NCBI GenBank assembly: GCA_039812845.1
Contig: JBDIBK010000003.1
Span: forward strand, 12,603 to 76,602
Reading direction: 5' to 3'
DNA from: JACTMJ01 sp039812845
GTDB lineage: Bacteria > Acidobacteriota > Terriglobia > Bryobacterales > Bryobacteraceae
DNA: 64,000 nucleotides
The notes beneath the pieces were generated by a model. The model made no database searches and had not been told where the DNA came from. It was given only the letters and a program-made list of their open reading frames with translations. How positions within the stretch are numbered: position 1 is the stretch's first letter; every line of letters starts with the position of its first letter. A program made the translations under genes and the position numbers. Shown piece by piece: positions 41,621 to 50,051 of this stretch.

Positions 41621-42062
41621 GCGCCAGCCGGCGCTGGGTGAGCCGGCCCAGGTAGCTTTCCGTGGCATCCGCCTCTTCCTGCCGGTTGACGTCCTTGAGC
41701 CATTCCGCATAGCGCTTTTCGCGCAGCCGTGCCACGAGTTCGTAGTTGCGGCGCGCATCGAGAAAGGCCCGTTGCTGTTCGACGATCTTTGCGTGCAGGC
41801 TAGCCAGTTGGGTTGCGATCTCGCGGACCGCTTCGCGGGAACTGGCATGCGCAAGGCGAAACTCGGCCACACTCTCGCTGGAAACCCAGACGGCACCCGC
41901 AAGCTGATTCACTGCCTCCTCCATGGACGTCTCCACCCGCCGCCGTTCCGATTCGAGGTGCGCCCGGTTCGCGATGAGCGATTCCAGAATTGCCGCCTCC
42001 GCCTCCCATTGGCGCTTGCGAAACGCCAGCACTTTCTCTAGCGGGAATTGAAACGACTTCAT
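41541..42062 (-). CDS. fliJ: Flagellar protein FliJ
   Basis: The 173-residue coiled-coil protein starts FQFPLEKVLAFRKRQWEAEAAILESLIANRAHLESERRRVE, the typical FliJ N-terminus. It continues as heptads to about residue 145 (ARRNYELVARLREKRYAEWLKDVNRQEEADATES). FliJ is the central stalk of the flagellar export ATPase, fitting into the FliI ring. Its position 3 bases downstream of fliI fits. The Ala/Ser/Pro-rich tail is unusual and is the part that overlaps the convergent M28 peptidase gene by 80 bases. Confidence 0.93.
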   Translation of the reverse strand: MKSFQFPLEKVLAFRKRQWEAEAAILESLIANRAHLESERRRVETSMEEAVNQLAGAVWVSSESVAEFRLAHASSREAVREIATQLASLHAKIVEQQRAFLDARRNYELVARLREKRYAEWLKDVNRQEEADATESYLGRLTQRRLALSSRAPAPARSSAGTPPRSAEPADAQ

Positions 42063-42065
42063 CGC

Positions 42066-43481
42066 CTATCCTCTTTCGAGCAGCGCGGCGAGCCTCCCGA
42101 GGCCGTTCAGCGTCTCCTCGCGCGGGGACGCCACATCCGGCTCCTGGCACAGGAAGCGCTCAATCTCCGGCTTCACCGCCAGCACGGTGTCGAGCTTTGG
42201 GTTGGCGCCTTTGCTGTAGGCCCCGAGGTTGATCAGATCCTGCGCCTGCTCGTAGCGGGAAAGCGATTCTCGCAAGGCGCGGGCATGCTGCAGCTGTGGG
42301 CGCTCGCTGATCTGCGAGGAGAGCCGGCTTACGGAGCGAAGCACGTCGATGGCCGGATAGTGGCCAGCCGACCCAAGGTCGCGCGAGAGCACCACGTGCC
42401 CGTCGAGAATGGCCCGAACGGCGTCGCAGATGGGCTCATTGAAGTCGTCGCCTTCCACAAGCACCGTGAAGAAGCCGGTAATAGAGCCTCGCGGGAAATT
42501 GCCCGCGCGTTCAAACACTTTGGGCAGCAGATTGAACACCGAAGGGGTATACCCTTTCTGGCTGGGCGGTTCTCCGGCGGCAAGGCCGATCTCGCGCTGC
42601 GCCATCGCGAGGCGGGTAACCGAATCCATCACCATCAGCACATTCGCGCCCTGGTCCCGAAAGTATTCCGCCACCGCCATCGCCACAAAGCAGGCCCGCA
42701 CACGGAGCGGCGCGGGACGGTCGGAAGTCGCCACCACCACGACGGACCGCCTCAGACCGTCCGGGCCAAGATCGTTCTCGATGAACTCGCGCACCTCCCG
42801 GTTGCGCTCACCGATGAGGGCGATCACGGAGACGTCGGCCGCGTTGTGCCGCGCCATGGCCCCAAGCAGCGTGCTCTTGCCAACCCCGGATCCGCCGAAG
42901 ATCCCGATCCGCTGGCCTTGCCCGCATGGGAGCAAGCCATCGATCACCCGAATGCCGGTGGCCAGAGGCTTCCGGATATTCTCCCGGTCAAGCGGGTTCG
43001 AGGGTTGGCGGTAGAGATCGTAAAGCTGGCGCGATCCATGAGAAAACTCGGGCGGCGCGGCCCCGCCCCGTTTGTGCGGTGCGCTTTCCGGTTCCCCGCG
43101 CGGCGTCGCGGGAAAGTCTCCTCCGCCCGGAATGTCCAGAAAATTTCCAAAGCCGTCGAGCACCCGGCCGAGCAGATGCGGCCCCACTTCGACGCGCGCC
43201 GCCTCCGGCCTTGCCACGACGGTGTCTCCCAGGTGAATGCCGTCGGTCTCTTCAAGCGGGATGGAGAGCACCCGCTGGTCGCGGAAGCCCACGACCTGTA
43301 CCCGGATTCGGCGTCCCGTGGCGGTCTCCACTTCACAGAAATCGCCCAGGGCGGCCATCGGGCCGATCGATTCGATCAGCAAGCCAACCGCCTGTGTCAC
43401 CGTTCCCGTCCAGCGGCTGAACTGGCGGCTGGCGAGAAAGCTCTGGCCGGCGTTCGCTTCAAATAGCCGGGAGCGAATCAT
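42066..43481 (-). CDS. fliI: Flagellum-specific export ATPase FliI
   Basis: The 471-residue cytoplasmic ATPase contains GIFGGSGVGKSTLLGAM (Walker A, about residues 194-210), IALIGERNREVREFIE, LMVMDSVTRLAMAQREIGLAAGEPP (Walker B and catalytic region) and GSITGFFTVLVEGDDFNEPICDAVRAILDGHVVLSR. It powers export of flagellar subunits. The segment between the beta-barrel and the core (about residues 118-150) has a Gly/Pro/Ser-rich insertion of about 20 residues not usual in FliI. ATG 43481 overlaps the fliH stop (ATGA) and has AAGGAG upstream. Confidence 0.97.
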   Translation of the reverse strand: MIRSRLFEANAGQSFLASRQFSRWTGTVTQAVGLLIESIGPMAALGDFCEVETATGRRIRVQVVGFRDQRVLSIPLEETDGIHLGDTVVARPEAARVEVGPHLLGRVLDGFGNFLDIPGGGDFPATPRGEPESAPHKRGGAAPPEFSHGSRQLYDLYRQPSNPLDRENIRKPLATGIRVIDGLLPCGQGQRIGIFGGSGVGKSTLLGAMARHNAADVSVIALIGERNREVREFIENDLGPDGLRRSVVVVATSDRPAPLRVRACFVAMAVAEYFRDQGANVLMVMDSVTRLAMAQREIGLAAGEPPSQKGYTPSVFNLLPKVFERAGNFPRGSITGFFTVLVEGDDFNEPICDAVRAILDGHVVLSRDLGSAGHYPAIDVLRSVSRLSSQISERPQLQHARALRESLSRYEQAQDLINLGAYSKGANPKLDTVLAVKPEIERFLCQEPDVASPREETLNGLGRLAALLERG

Positions 43482-44191
43482 GGAGCGCTCCTTCGAAGCC
43501 GGTCCACCAGCCCGCACTCAATCTCTTCCAACTGGGTGGCGATCGAGCCATCCAGCGTCCCGTAGTCGGTATCGAACAGCAGCGCGCCCCGTGCCAGCGA
43601 CGCATCCGCTTCCACACGAATGGCCCGTTTGGAAGAGTGAGTCGCCAGCGCTTCCTCCACCGCGCCGCGATCGGCCGGATGAATGCGCACGCACTGCACC
43701 GTTTTTCCGGCGAGCCGTTGCAGCGCGGACCGGGTGAGGCCCTGGAGCGCCTCCGGGTCGATCTGAATTTGGCGGTTAAGAATCTTCTCGGCGATCGCGA
43801 TTGAGAGCCTGGCCAGATCGGCATCCGCCGTTTCCAGCAATTCGCGCCGCGCCGCCTCCGCCGCGCGAAGGGTCTCGGCAATCTGGTTCCGGAAACGGTC
43901 CATCTCTCCCTGGTTCTCCGCGATCCCCTTTCGAAAACCCGCATCGAAGCCGGACTGGTACGATGCGCCGATGTTTGATTCGGCTTCTGCTCGCGCACGC
44001 TGCAGTTCGGCCTGAGCGGCAGCCAGTTCCCGCGAAAACTCAGCCTGCGGCGCGTCCTCCGCGCTGCGAACCGGCGCGGTGCCGCGTGTTCCGCCGCCGT
44101 CCGCCGCCCCGGCCAGGGCCATCCAGCCCGAAGCGTCTCCCGGATGCGCCGTTTCGCGCACGATTCCCGCGGGCAACAGCCTAGCTGACAT
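43478..44191 (-). CDS. fliH: Flagellar assembly protein FliH
   Basis: The 237-residue protein has a disordered N-terminus, then a coiled coil (FSRELAAAQAELQRARAEAESNIGASYQSGFDAGFRKGIAENQGEMDRFRNQIAETL). The conserved C-terminal domain follows: ARLSIAIAEKILNRQIQIDPEALQGLTRSALQRL, ALLFDTDYGTLDGSIATQLEEIE. It is the regulator and peripheral stalk of FliI, related to the ATP-synthase b/delta subunits. ATG 44191 is chosen because GGAG lies six bases upstream; its start overlaps the end of fliG. Its TGA overlaps the fliI start. Confidence 0.93.
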   Translation of the reverse strand: MSARLLPAGIVRETAHPGDASGWMALAGAADGGGTRGTAPVRSAEDAPQAEFSRELAAAQAELQRARAEAESNIGASYQSGFDAGFRKGIAENQGEMDRFRNQIAETLRAAEAARRELLETADADLARLSIAIAEKILNRQIQIDPEALQGLTRSALQRLAGKTVQCVRIHPADRGAVEEALATHSSKRAIRVEADASLARGALLFDTDYGTLDGSIATQLEEIECGLVDRLRRSAP

Positions 44192-45263
44192 ACTCATCTC
44201 CGCCCGTGCCGCCAAGGTTGATCGCGCCCTCCGTCTCCAGTTGCCGGACCACTTCGATAATCTGCTGCTGCGCTTCGTCGACGTCGCGGATCTTCACCGG
44301 GCCCAGCGCATCCATGTCCTCGCGCAGCATATCAGCGGCGCGCCCGGACATCACTTTGATGAAGTGCTGCCGGAGCACCTCGCTCGTGCCTTTGAGGGCG
44401 ACGGTCAGCAGCTTGCGGTCCACCCTGGACAGGATCTCCCGGATCGCGTTGGCGTCGAGCTTGATGATGTCCTCGAAGACAAACATCAGGTGCCGGATGC
44501 TCTTGCCCAGCGTCTCGTCGTTGCTCTCGATCTGTTCGAGGATCTCCTTCGTGGAGTTGGCGTCCAGCCGGTTGAACAGTTCCGCGACCGCCTGTATGCC
44601 CCCGTAAGATTCCCGGCTGTATTCCCCCAGTTCCTGAATCTTCTGGCCGATGATGGCAGCGATGCGGGAAACGATCTCGGGCGAAATGCGGTCGAGATTG
44701 GCCATGCGGGTGGCGATATCGGCATGGCACTCCGGCGGCAGCGACGTAAGCAGCGCCGCCGCCTGCGTTGTGTTCAGGTGCGAGAGGATCAGGGCAATCG
44801 TCTGCGGATGTTCATTCTGAATGAACTTGGCAAGCTGCTGCGGGTCCGCTTTCTGCAGCGGATCGAAGGTGGCGGCATCCTCGCCGATCGTCTGCGCCAG
44901 CCGCTCGAGAATGCGCCGCGCCGGCTCATTTCCGAAGGCGCCCACGAGCATCTTCCGCGCGTAATCCATGCCGCCCTTCACCACGTACTCGCGGGCGACG
45001 GTCATCTGATAGAACTCTTCGAGAATGTCGTCCGCGTTCTGGGACGTGATAGTCGAGGATCGCGCAATTTCCTTGGAGATGGTTTGCACCTCATCCTCAC
45101 TCAGATGCCGCACGATCTCCGCACCGGCCTTCTCGCCAAGAATCACCAGAAGCATGGCGGCCTTGCGCGCGCCGCTGAACTTGTCGGTGCTGCGCTTCTT
45201 CGCTCCGGTTTCCGGCGGAGGCAGTACCGCCAGTTCCGTGCCGGTCTCGGGCGCGGCGCTCAT
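44181..45263 (-). CDS. fliG: Flagellar motor switch protein FliG
   Basis: The 360-residue rotor protein has KFSGARKAAMLLVILGEKAGAEIVRHLSEDEVQTISKEIA (N domain), LAKFIQNEHPQTIALILSHLNTTQAAALLTSLPPE (middle domain, with the EHPQT motif) and LMFVFEDIIKLDANAIREILSRVDRKLLTVALKGTSEVLRQHFIKVMSGRAADMLREDMDALGPV-type C domain with the charged torque helix. It joins FliF, FliM and the stator. ATG 45263 overlaps the fliF stop (ATGA). A Pro/Gly-rich leader of about 25 residues precedes the conserved part. Confidence 0.97.
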   Translation of the reverse strand: MSAAPETGTELAVLPPPETGAKKRSTDKFSGARKAAMLLVILGEKAGAEIVRHLSEDEVQTISKEIARSSTITSQNADDILEEFYQMTVAREYVVKGGMDYARKMLVGAFGNEPARRILERLAQTIGEDAATFDPLQKADPQQLAKFIQNEHPQTIALILSHLNTTQAAALLTSLPPECHADIATRMANLDRISPEIVSRIAAIIGQKIQELGEYSRESYGGIQAVAELFNRLDANSTKEILEQIESNDETLGKSIRHLMFVFEDIIKLDANAIREILSRVDRKLLTVALKGTSEVLRQHFIKVMSGRAADMLREDMDALGPVKIRDVDEAQQQIIEVVRQLETEGAINLGGTGGDEYVS

Positions 45264-46999
45264 CGGCGGTCCTCCGTCAGCCAAGTGCGCAGGATCTGCG
45301 CCGCTCCCGCCGGGTCTTTGCTCACCGTATCGATCAGGTGGCCGGTGAGCACCTCGCTGTCACTCCGCGGTTTCACCCCCTTGAGCGATGCGAGCGCGGC
45401 ATTCTCCTTCAATTTCAGGCGCTCCTGCTGCTCCTGAATGAAGGCCTCCAGGTTCCCGTTGCTGGCGTCAAAGCCGTCTGGAATGGCAATCTCTCCCCCT
45501 GTTCCGCGGGGGACGGCATGGGCTGCCCCCGACGCCCCCAGGGCGGGCGGCGTTGGCACCGCAGTCACTTTGCGGAGCTTCTTCCTCTTCCTCAGCAGCA
45601 GGAAACCCGCCATCGGCAGCAGGAGCAGCACCGCGCCGGCGCCCGCGCCCCAAACCCAGAGCGGCACCCCCTGCGGCAGGAAGGAAAGCCATCCTGGCAG
45701 CGGCGAATCCGTTGTCGAACCGGGAGTCGGCGCGACGCCCGGAGGCGGAGGTTCGGAAATGGTTGCGTCGAAAGGAAGCGCCTCCACCACCAGCTGATCG
45801 CCGCGGTCTTCCTGCAGGCCCAGCGCGCCGGTGACGAGTTCCCGGATGCTGTCGATTGTCTGCTGGCTGGGCGCTTCAAGGATGCGCTTGGCGTCCTTGC
45901 CCGAGCCCTCCCATCGCAGTTTGTGGTCCACCAGCACCGCCACGGAAACGCGCTTGAGCACGCCGCGCGGAACCACCGTGTTTCGAACGGTGCGGCTGGT
46001 TTGGAAGTTCACTGCTTCCGACCGGCGCACCACTCCACCCGCCGCCGGGCGGGCGCCGCCGCCGCTCCTGGGCAGGTTGGAAGCCGTTCCCGGAACTCCC
46101 CCGCCGCGGACGCCATTCGCCACGTCCTCCTGCTTCTGGGTGCTCGTCATCACCGAGGTTTCCGGGTCGAAGGTTTCCGCGCTCTCGTTCCCGCTGGTCA
46201 TGTCCAGATCCGCGGAAACATTGGCGCGGTAGCGCCCCGGCCCCAGCAGCGGATCGAGCGTCGAGCTGAGCTTCGATTCCAGGTCCGCTTCCACTCGATG
46301 GCGATACTGAAGAATGGCTTCGGGCGGCTCCTGCCCGTCGTCCCCGTCTTCCTTCTTGGGGCGGCTGAGCAGGTTGCCGCGCATGTCGATAATCGATACC
46401 TGATCCGGCCGCAGCCCCTCCACCGCGCTGGCCACCAGATGCGCGATGGCGGCCGATTGCTTCGGGTCCATCGTCGCGCCCGGCCGCAGCTTCACCATCA
46501 CGCTGCCCTTCGCCGGTTCCTTGTTCTCGAGGAAGACGGAGTTCTTCGCGAAGGTGACATGCACGCGAGCCTGTTCAATGGCCTGAATAGTGCGCAAGCT
46601 GCGCTCCAGTTCCCCCTCGATCGCCCGTTTGTAATTGATGTGCTCGGTGAAATCGGTCGCGCCGAAGTTGGTTTTGTCGAAGATCTCAAAACCGATGCGG
46701 CCGGTTTGCGGCAGGCCTTGCGCGGCCAAGCTCAGGCGCTGTTCCGCCACCTGCGCGGAGGGCACGGAGATCCGCGTCCCCGCGTCGTTCAAGCGCACCG
46801 GAATGCCCGCTTCCTTGAGCCGGGTCACGATCTGCCCGGCCTCTTCGGGGTTCAGATTGTCGAACAGCGGCTGAAAATCCCGCTCCGTCTGCCATTGAAC
46901 GAAGGAGTACAGCCCGGCCACCAGCACCACCGCGGCAATGCCGATCACCAGACGCTGGCGGAGGCTGAGCTTGGCAAAGAGTTGGAGCAGTTGCGTCAT
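45260..46999 (-). CDS. fliF: Flagellar MS-ring protein FliF
   Basis: The 579-residue inner-membrane protein has a first transmembrane helix at about 17-36 (LVIGIAAVVLVAGLYSFV). The ring-building motifs are QPLFDNLNPEEAGQIVTRLKEAGIPV, ARVHVTFAKNSVFLENKEPAKGSVMVKLRPGA and PDQVSIIDMRGNLLS. The second helix is near residue 450 (VPLWVWGAGAGAVLLLLPMAGFLLL), and the C-terminal tail that binds FliG (VKPRSDSEVLTGHLIDTVSKDPAGAAQILRTWL) is intact. About 300 bases separate it from fliE, where a sigma-28-like promoter and a structured leader occur. Confidence 0.97.
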   Translation of the reverse strand: MTQLLQLFAKLSLRQRLVIGIAAVVLVAGLYSFVQWQTERDFQPLFDNLNPEEAGQIVTRLKEAGIPVRLNDAGTRISVPSAQVAEQRLSLAAQGLPQTGRIGFEIFDKTNFGATDFTEHINYKRAIEGELERSLRTIQAIEQARVHVTFAKNSVFLENKEPAKGSVMVKLRPGATMDPKQSAAIAHLVASAVEGLRPDQVSIIDMRGNLLSRPKKEDGDDGQEPPEAILQYRHRVEADLESKLSSTLDPLLGPGRYRANVSADLDMTSGNESAETFDPETSVMTSTQKQEDVANGVRGGGVPGTASNLPRSGGGARPAAGGVVRRSEAVNFQTSRTVRNTVVPRGVLKRVSVAVLVDHKLRWEGSGKDAKRILEAPSQQTIDSIRELVTGALGLQEDRGDQLVVEALPFDATISEPPPPGVAPTPGSTTDSPLPGWLSFLPQGVPLWVWGAGAGAVLLLLPMAGFLLLRKRKKLRKVTAVPTPPALGASGAAHAVPRGTGGEIAIPDGFDASNGNLEAFIQEQQERLKLKENAALASLKGVKPRSDSEVLTGHLIDTVSKDPAGAAQILRTWLTEDRR

Positions 47000-47230
47000 A
47001 GCGCCTTCACCCGAACGTCCGGCTCCCTAAGCGGCTTCCGGCTCCTCCTCCGATCGCCTTCGCAATTGCCCCCGAGATCCATAGCCGCCCCGCAATCACA
47101 CGATGGAGATGTCCCCCGTGCCGGGCTCCCGCCACGCACCGGGCAATTTGCCGGTGCCTCGAAATCCCACGCGGTTACTCCGTCTCCCGCCCGTTGCGGG
47201 TGCCCTGGGGTTTGGCTCCTTACCAGCATT
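47000..47230 (-). other. Structured leader region upstream of fliF
   Basis: About 230 bases separate the predicted sigma-28 start point from fliF, in a cluster whose other genes overlap or nearly touch. The stretch contains the perfect hairpin 47136-47142/47151-47157 and several other GC-rich self-complementary blocks. It has no convincing gene. It does not match the c-di-GMP riboswitch consensus that I could recall. Its function is unknown; it may be an untranslated regulatory leader. Confidence 0.45.
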
Positions 47231-47237
47231 CAAGCGT

Positions 47238-47266
47238 TTATCGGCGGATGCGCGAAAGAACTTGAG
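47238..47266 (-). promoter_or_regulatory. Candidate sigma-28 (FliA/WhiG) promoter upstream of fliF
   Basis: On the minus strand TCAAGTTC is followed after 12 bases by an exact GCCGATAA (47245-47238), the classical flagellar sigma-28 -10 element. Six of eight -35 bases fit TAAAGTTT; the spacer is one base longer than the usual 11. The start point would be near 47231. Confidence 0.65.
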
Positions 47267-47296
47267 ATGAATCTTGCCGAGATTCGCACGCGAAAT

Positions 47297-47632
47297 CTAA
47301 ATTTGCATGCGCATGATCTCCTGGTAACCCTGAATGAGCTTGTTTCTTACCTGCAGCAGCAGCTCAAACGACATCTGGGCCTCCTGCGCCTGAATGGCGA
47401 CCGTGTGCAATTCCACGTTCTCTCCCCGCAGCAGCTTTTCCCGCAGTTCGCCCGATGCGCGCGCGCTGTTCTCCACCTTTGCCATCGCGCTTGCGAGTTC
47501 CGTGGCGAAAGAGGCTTCGGCGGCATCGCCCGGTCGCTTGGCGCTCCCGGCCCCACGGGGGGTATTGTTCAGGTTGGCCAGCGCTTCCAGCCCTGCAAGG
47601 CCGGAGGCGGCACTGGGAATCGAGGGGATCAT
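47297..47632 (-). CDS. fliE: Flagellar hook-basal body protein FliE
   Basis: The 111-residue protein ends with VELHTVAIQAQEAQMSFELLLQVRNKLIQGYQEIMRMQI, the strongly conserved FliE C-terminus that joins the MS ring to the rod. The N-terminal part is variable (AASGLAGLEALANLNNTPRG). AAGGAG precedes ATG 47632. It lies between flgC and fliF on the same strand, the normal position. The preceding intergenic bases hold no other gene. Confidence 0.95.
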   Translation of the reverse strand: MIPSIPSAASGLAGLEALANLNNTPRGAGSAKRPGDAAEASFATELASAMAKVENSARASGELREKLLRGENVELHTVAIQAQEAQMSFELLLQVRNKLIQGYQEIMRMQI

Positions 47633-47744
47633 ACGAAATTCGTCTCCTTTCGAGCTTGGCGAACGGGGATCTCGGAATACGAACGCGCGCGGCCGCAAAA
47701 AGCGCTTTTTCAACGGCGGAGCCGCCCGTCACGAACGGTCTTCC

Positions 47745-48188
47745 CTAAGTGCGGAAGAGTTCAAGGGAGCGGCGCACCATGTCCTTGGTAACGGTCATGG
47801 CCGCGATATTCGCCTCATACGCCCGCGCGGCTCCCTGCAGGTTCACCATCTCTTCCGCGGGCTGGATGCTGGGATAGGCCACGTAGCCATTGGCGTCCGC
47901 ATCCGGATGCCCGGGCTGGTAGCGCAGTTCCACGGCTTCCGGGTCTTCCCGCACTTCGCTTACCGCCACGCCCATCCGCGGCGCGTCCAGCGCGGAGGCA
48001 AAAATGTCCTGAAACGAACCGCCCGAAATGGCGCTCGATTCGAAGACCACGTCCTTGCGCAGATACGGGCCGCCGCCCGGCGTTCGCGTGGTCTCCGCGT
48101 TGGCGAGGTTTTCGGCCAGCGCCTGCAGACGCGCGCGCTGGGCATCCATTCCGGATGCGCTGATCGAGAGAGAATTCATCAGGCTCAT
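47745..48188 (-). CDS. flgC: Flagellar basal-body rod protein FlgC
   Basis: The 147-residue proximal rod protein starts MSLMNSLSISASGMDAQRARLQALAENLANAETTRTPGGGPYLRKDVVF (rod signature with ASGM..QR..L..IAENLANA). It ends with YPSIQPAEEMVNLQGAARAYEANIAAMTVTKDMVRRSLEL. These are the terminal helices that pack in the rod. Its ATG 48188 shares bases with the flgB stop (TAATG). It is exported by the flagellar type III system, with no cleavable signal. Confidence 0.96.
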   Translation of the reverse strand: MSLMNSLSISASGMDAQRARLQALAENLANAETTRTPGGGPYLRKDVVFESSAISGGSFQDIFASALDAPRMGVAVSEVREDPEAVELRYQPGHPDADANGYVAYPSIQPAEEMVNLQGAARAYEANIAAMTVTKDMVRRSLELFRT

Positions 48189-48556
48189 TAGGAGTTCCCT
48201 TCCTTGATCGCGAGGCGAATCGTGCGGTAGCGGCTGGCCAGCAGAGCCGAGCCCAGCTCAAAGCGCATGGCATTCTCGGCCATCATCCGCGCTTCCCGGT
48301 CCAGGCTCACATTGTTCCCGTCGTTGTTCAGCGCGAGGCCCTCCACCTCCGCGGCGGCGGGCGATGCGGATCGAGGCACGGCCGCGCTGCCCGTCCTCGC
48401 GCGGGAGAGCGCGGAAGCGAGTTCGTTCTGGAAATCAATGTCCCGGGTCCGGTATCCGGGCGTATCGAGGTTGGCGACGTTCGATGCCACCAGTTTCTGG
48501 CGGGTGGCGACGAGATCAAGGTAGACTTCAAGCGATTGCGCGACGCGGTCAATCAT
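48188..48556 (-). CDS. flgB: Flagellar basal-body rod protein FlgB
   Basis: The 122-residue protein has VYLDLVATRQKLVASNVANLDTPGYRTRDIDFQNEL, the flagellar rod N-terminal signature (ANLDTPGY), and a C-terminal helix NNVSLDREARMMAENAMRFELGSALLASRYRTIRLAIKEG. It forms the proximal rod with FlgC. ATG 48556 has no Shine-Dalgarno sequence and lies only about 17 bases after a sigma-54-like -12 element, so its message could be nearly leaderless. It is the first gene of the cluster. Confidence 0.95.
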   Translation of the reverse strand: MIDRVAQSLEVYLDLVATRQKLVASNVANLDTPGYRTRDIDFQNELASALSRARTGSAAVPRSASPAAAEVEGLALNNDGNNVSLDREARMMAENAMRFELGSALLASRYRTIRLAIKEGNS

Positions 48557-48570
48557 GATGCCACAACGGC

Positions 48571-48587
48571 AGCAATTGTCACACCAA
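48571..48587 (-). promoter_or_regulatory. Candidate sigma-54 (RpoN) promoter upstream of flgB
   Basis: The minus strand reads TTGGTGTGACAATTGCT. GG and GC are separated by exactly ten bases, as required for the -24/-12 elements of TGGCACG-N4-TTGC promoters. RpoN control of rod/hook genes is common in bacteria. The predicted start lies only about 4 bases before the flgB ATG. Confidence 0.55.
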
Positions 48588-48660
48588 TCTGAAATTCACT
48601 GAAAACAAGTGGGTTACCGGGGAGGGAAGGAAGACGCGATATCGCCACTGACAAGAACTT

Positions 48661-48699
48661 GCCGGGCCGCTCCCGTCACCTGGACGGGAGCGGCCCGGC
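48661..48699. terminator. Long perfect hairpin between the ppiC-type gene and flgB
   Basis: Bases 48661-48677 are the exact reverse complement of 48683-48699, a 17-bp perfect GC-rich stem with a five-base loop. No T-run is present on either strand. It lies downstream of the foldase gene and upstream of flgB, so it probably insulates the two units. Confidence 0.6.
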
Positions 48700-48780
48700 T
48701 TCACCTAAGACTCAAGCATGCGAGACCCGGGGTCCGCGAAACCCTTCACTTAACGCACAACACCAGGGAAACTGGCGTGC

Positions 48781-49767
48781 TTACTCGCCCGCCGGACCCG
48801 CCGGCTTCGCCCCTTCGGGCTCCTGCGCGGCCGCGAAGTACGTGTCGTTCAGCGTAACGCCCTTCGATTCGGTGAGCGTCTTGAGTTGCTCCCGCGCCAC
48901 GGCCGGCTTCAATTGCTCCGTGATCTCGTCCTTCACTTCCGGGAGCGTCTTCGACTTCCGGTTCTCCACCAGAATCAAGTGGTAGCCAAACGCGGTCTTC
49001 ACCGGGTCGCTCACTTGGCCAATCGCCTGGGTAAAGGCGACATTCTCGAATTCAGGGATCATTTGCCCCTTGCCGAACGTGCCCAGGCTTCCGCCGCCCT
49101 GGCCGGAACCCGTGTCGTCCGATTCCGCCTTGGCAAGATCTTCGAACTTCTCCCCGGCGGCGAGGCGCGCCTTCAGGGCCGTTGCCTTGGCCAGCGCCTC
49201 TTCCTCGCTCAACTCGGGAGCGTCCTTGCGCGCCGGAACCTGGGAGCCCTTGAATCGCACCAGAATGTGCCGCGCCGTCACTTCTTCAAACGAATCTTTG
49301 TTCTCGTTGTAAAATTTCTCCACCTGCGCGGGGTCCACCCGCGCCTCCCGCACCAGCTGCTGATAGAGGAATCCGGCCAGCACATTGTCCCGCTGGTACT
49401 TGAGCCGCATCTGCAGCTCCGGCTCGGCGTCCAGCTTGCGCTTCTCCGCTTCATCCGCCACGGCGAACAGCTCGGCGATCTGCCGGGCGAATTCCCGCTT
49501 CTGCGGGCCGCGGGCGGCTGCTTGCAATTGCGGCGGCAGCGCCAGAATCAGATTCTCAAATTGCTGCCGCGTAAAGCTTTGCCCGCCCACGCGAAGCACA
49601 ACGGCATCTGGAGCGACGGCGTCGGCGGGGTCTGGCGGCGCTTTCGCCGCGGGGGCTGTGGCGGCGGGTGCCGGCGTCGCGGAGGAGGCGGGCGGCGCAT
49701 CCTGCGCGAATGCAGCCATCGCGCACACGGCCAAGCCGCCGATAAAGAAAGAGCTTAGTCTCAACAA
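48781..49767 (-). CDS. Periplasmic PpiC/SurA-type peptidyl-prolyl isomerase
   Basis: The 328-residue protein starts at TTG 49767 with AAAGGA upstream. It has a signal peptide (SSFFIGGLAVCAMAAFAQ) and an Ala/Pro-rich linker. A SurA-like chaperone region follows (GQSFTRQQFENLILALPPQLQAAARGPQKREFARQIAELFAVADEAEKR). The parvulin domain reads EEVTARHILVRFKGS, LAKATALKARLAAGEKFEDLAKAESDDTGSGQGGGSLGTFGKGQMIPEFENVAF and VKTAFGYHLILVENRK. It folds secreted or outer-membrane proteins. A longer frame to 49878 lacks a fitting N-terminus. Confidence 0.9.
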   Translation of the reverse strand: MLRLSSFFIGGLAVCAMAAFAQDAPPASSATPAPAATAPAAKAPPDPADAVAPDAVVLRVGGQSFTRQQFENLILALPPQLQAAARGPQKREFARQIAELFAVADEAEKRKLDAEPELQMRLKYQRDNVLAGFLYQQLVREARVDPAQVEKFYNENKDSFEEVTARHILVRFKGSQVPARKDAPELSEEEALAKATALKARLAAGEKFEDLAKAESDDTGSGQGGGSLGTFGKGQMIPEFENVAFTQAIGQVSDPVKTAFGYHLILVENRKSKTLPEVKDEITEQLKPAVAREQLKTLTESKGVTLNDTYFAAAQEPEGAKPAGPAGE

Positions 49768-50051
49768 CGGGGGAATCCTTTCGAAATGAGGAGCACTTCC
49801 TGTTATTGTCGCAAAGAAGCGCTGCCAGGATAGACGCGCGCCGGGAATCACGGGTTTACGCGCGATTCGAAGATCCATCCGGACCGGATCCTTGCCCGAA
49901 TCGCCCCGGTTTCTCGCACGGAATTTCGAGGCATTCCGGGTGGATGCTCTACACTGAGATTGACGCGAGGCGCGTGTCGCCGGACAGCGATGTGGATAAC
50001 CTTTCGAAGCCTTCCTCCGCGCACTCTCATCTGAACAGACTGGTTAGACGT

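Noticed and set aside
42048..45437. Open frames of 472 and 452 codons on the plus strand
   Set aside because: They are antisense to fliI and to fliH/fliG and show only shadow-frame composition.
46996..47229. A 77-codon frame in the fliE-fliF gap
   Set aside because: It has no ribosome site, ends inside the start of fliF and shows no protein-like conservation that I recognise.
47000..47230. c-di-GMP (GEMM) riboswitch ahead of fliF
   Set aside because: The expected conserved blocks (AGGGCAAAC, AAAGCC and the GGGGTTACC end) are not present in order; only generic hairpins can be drawn.
45338..47791. An 817-codon open frame on the plus strand
   Set aside because: It is antisense to fliF and fliE, both of which are fully conserved; the translated shadow has no recognisable domain.
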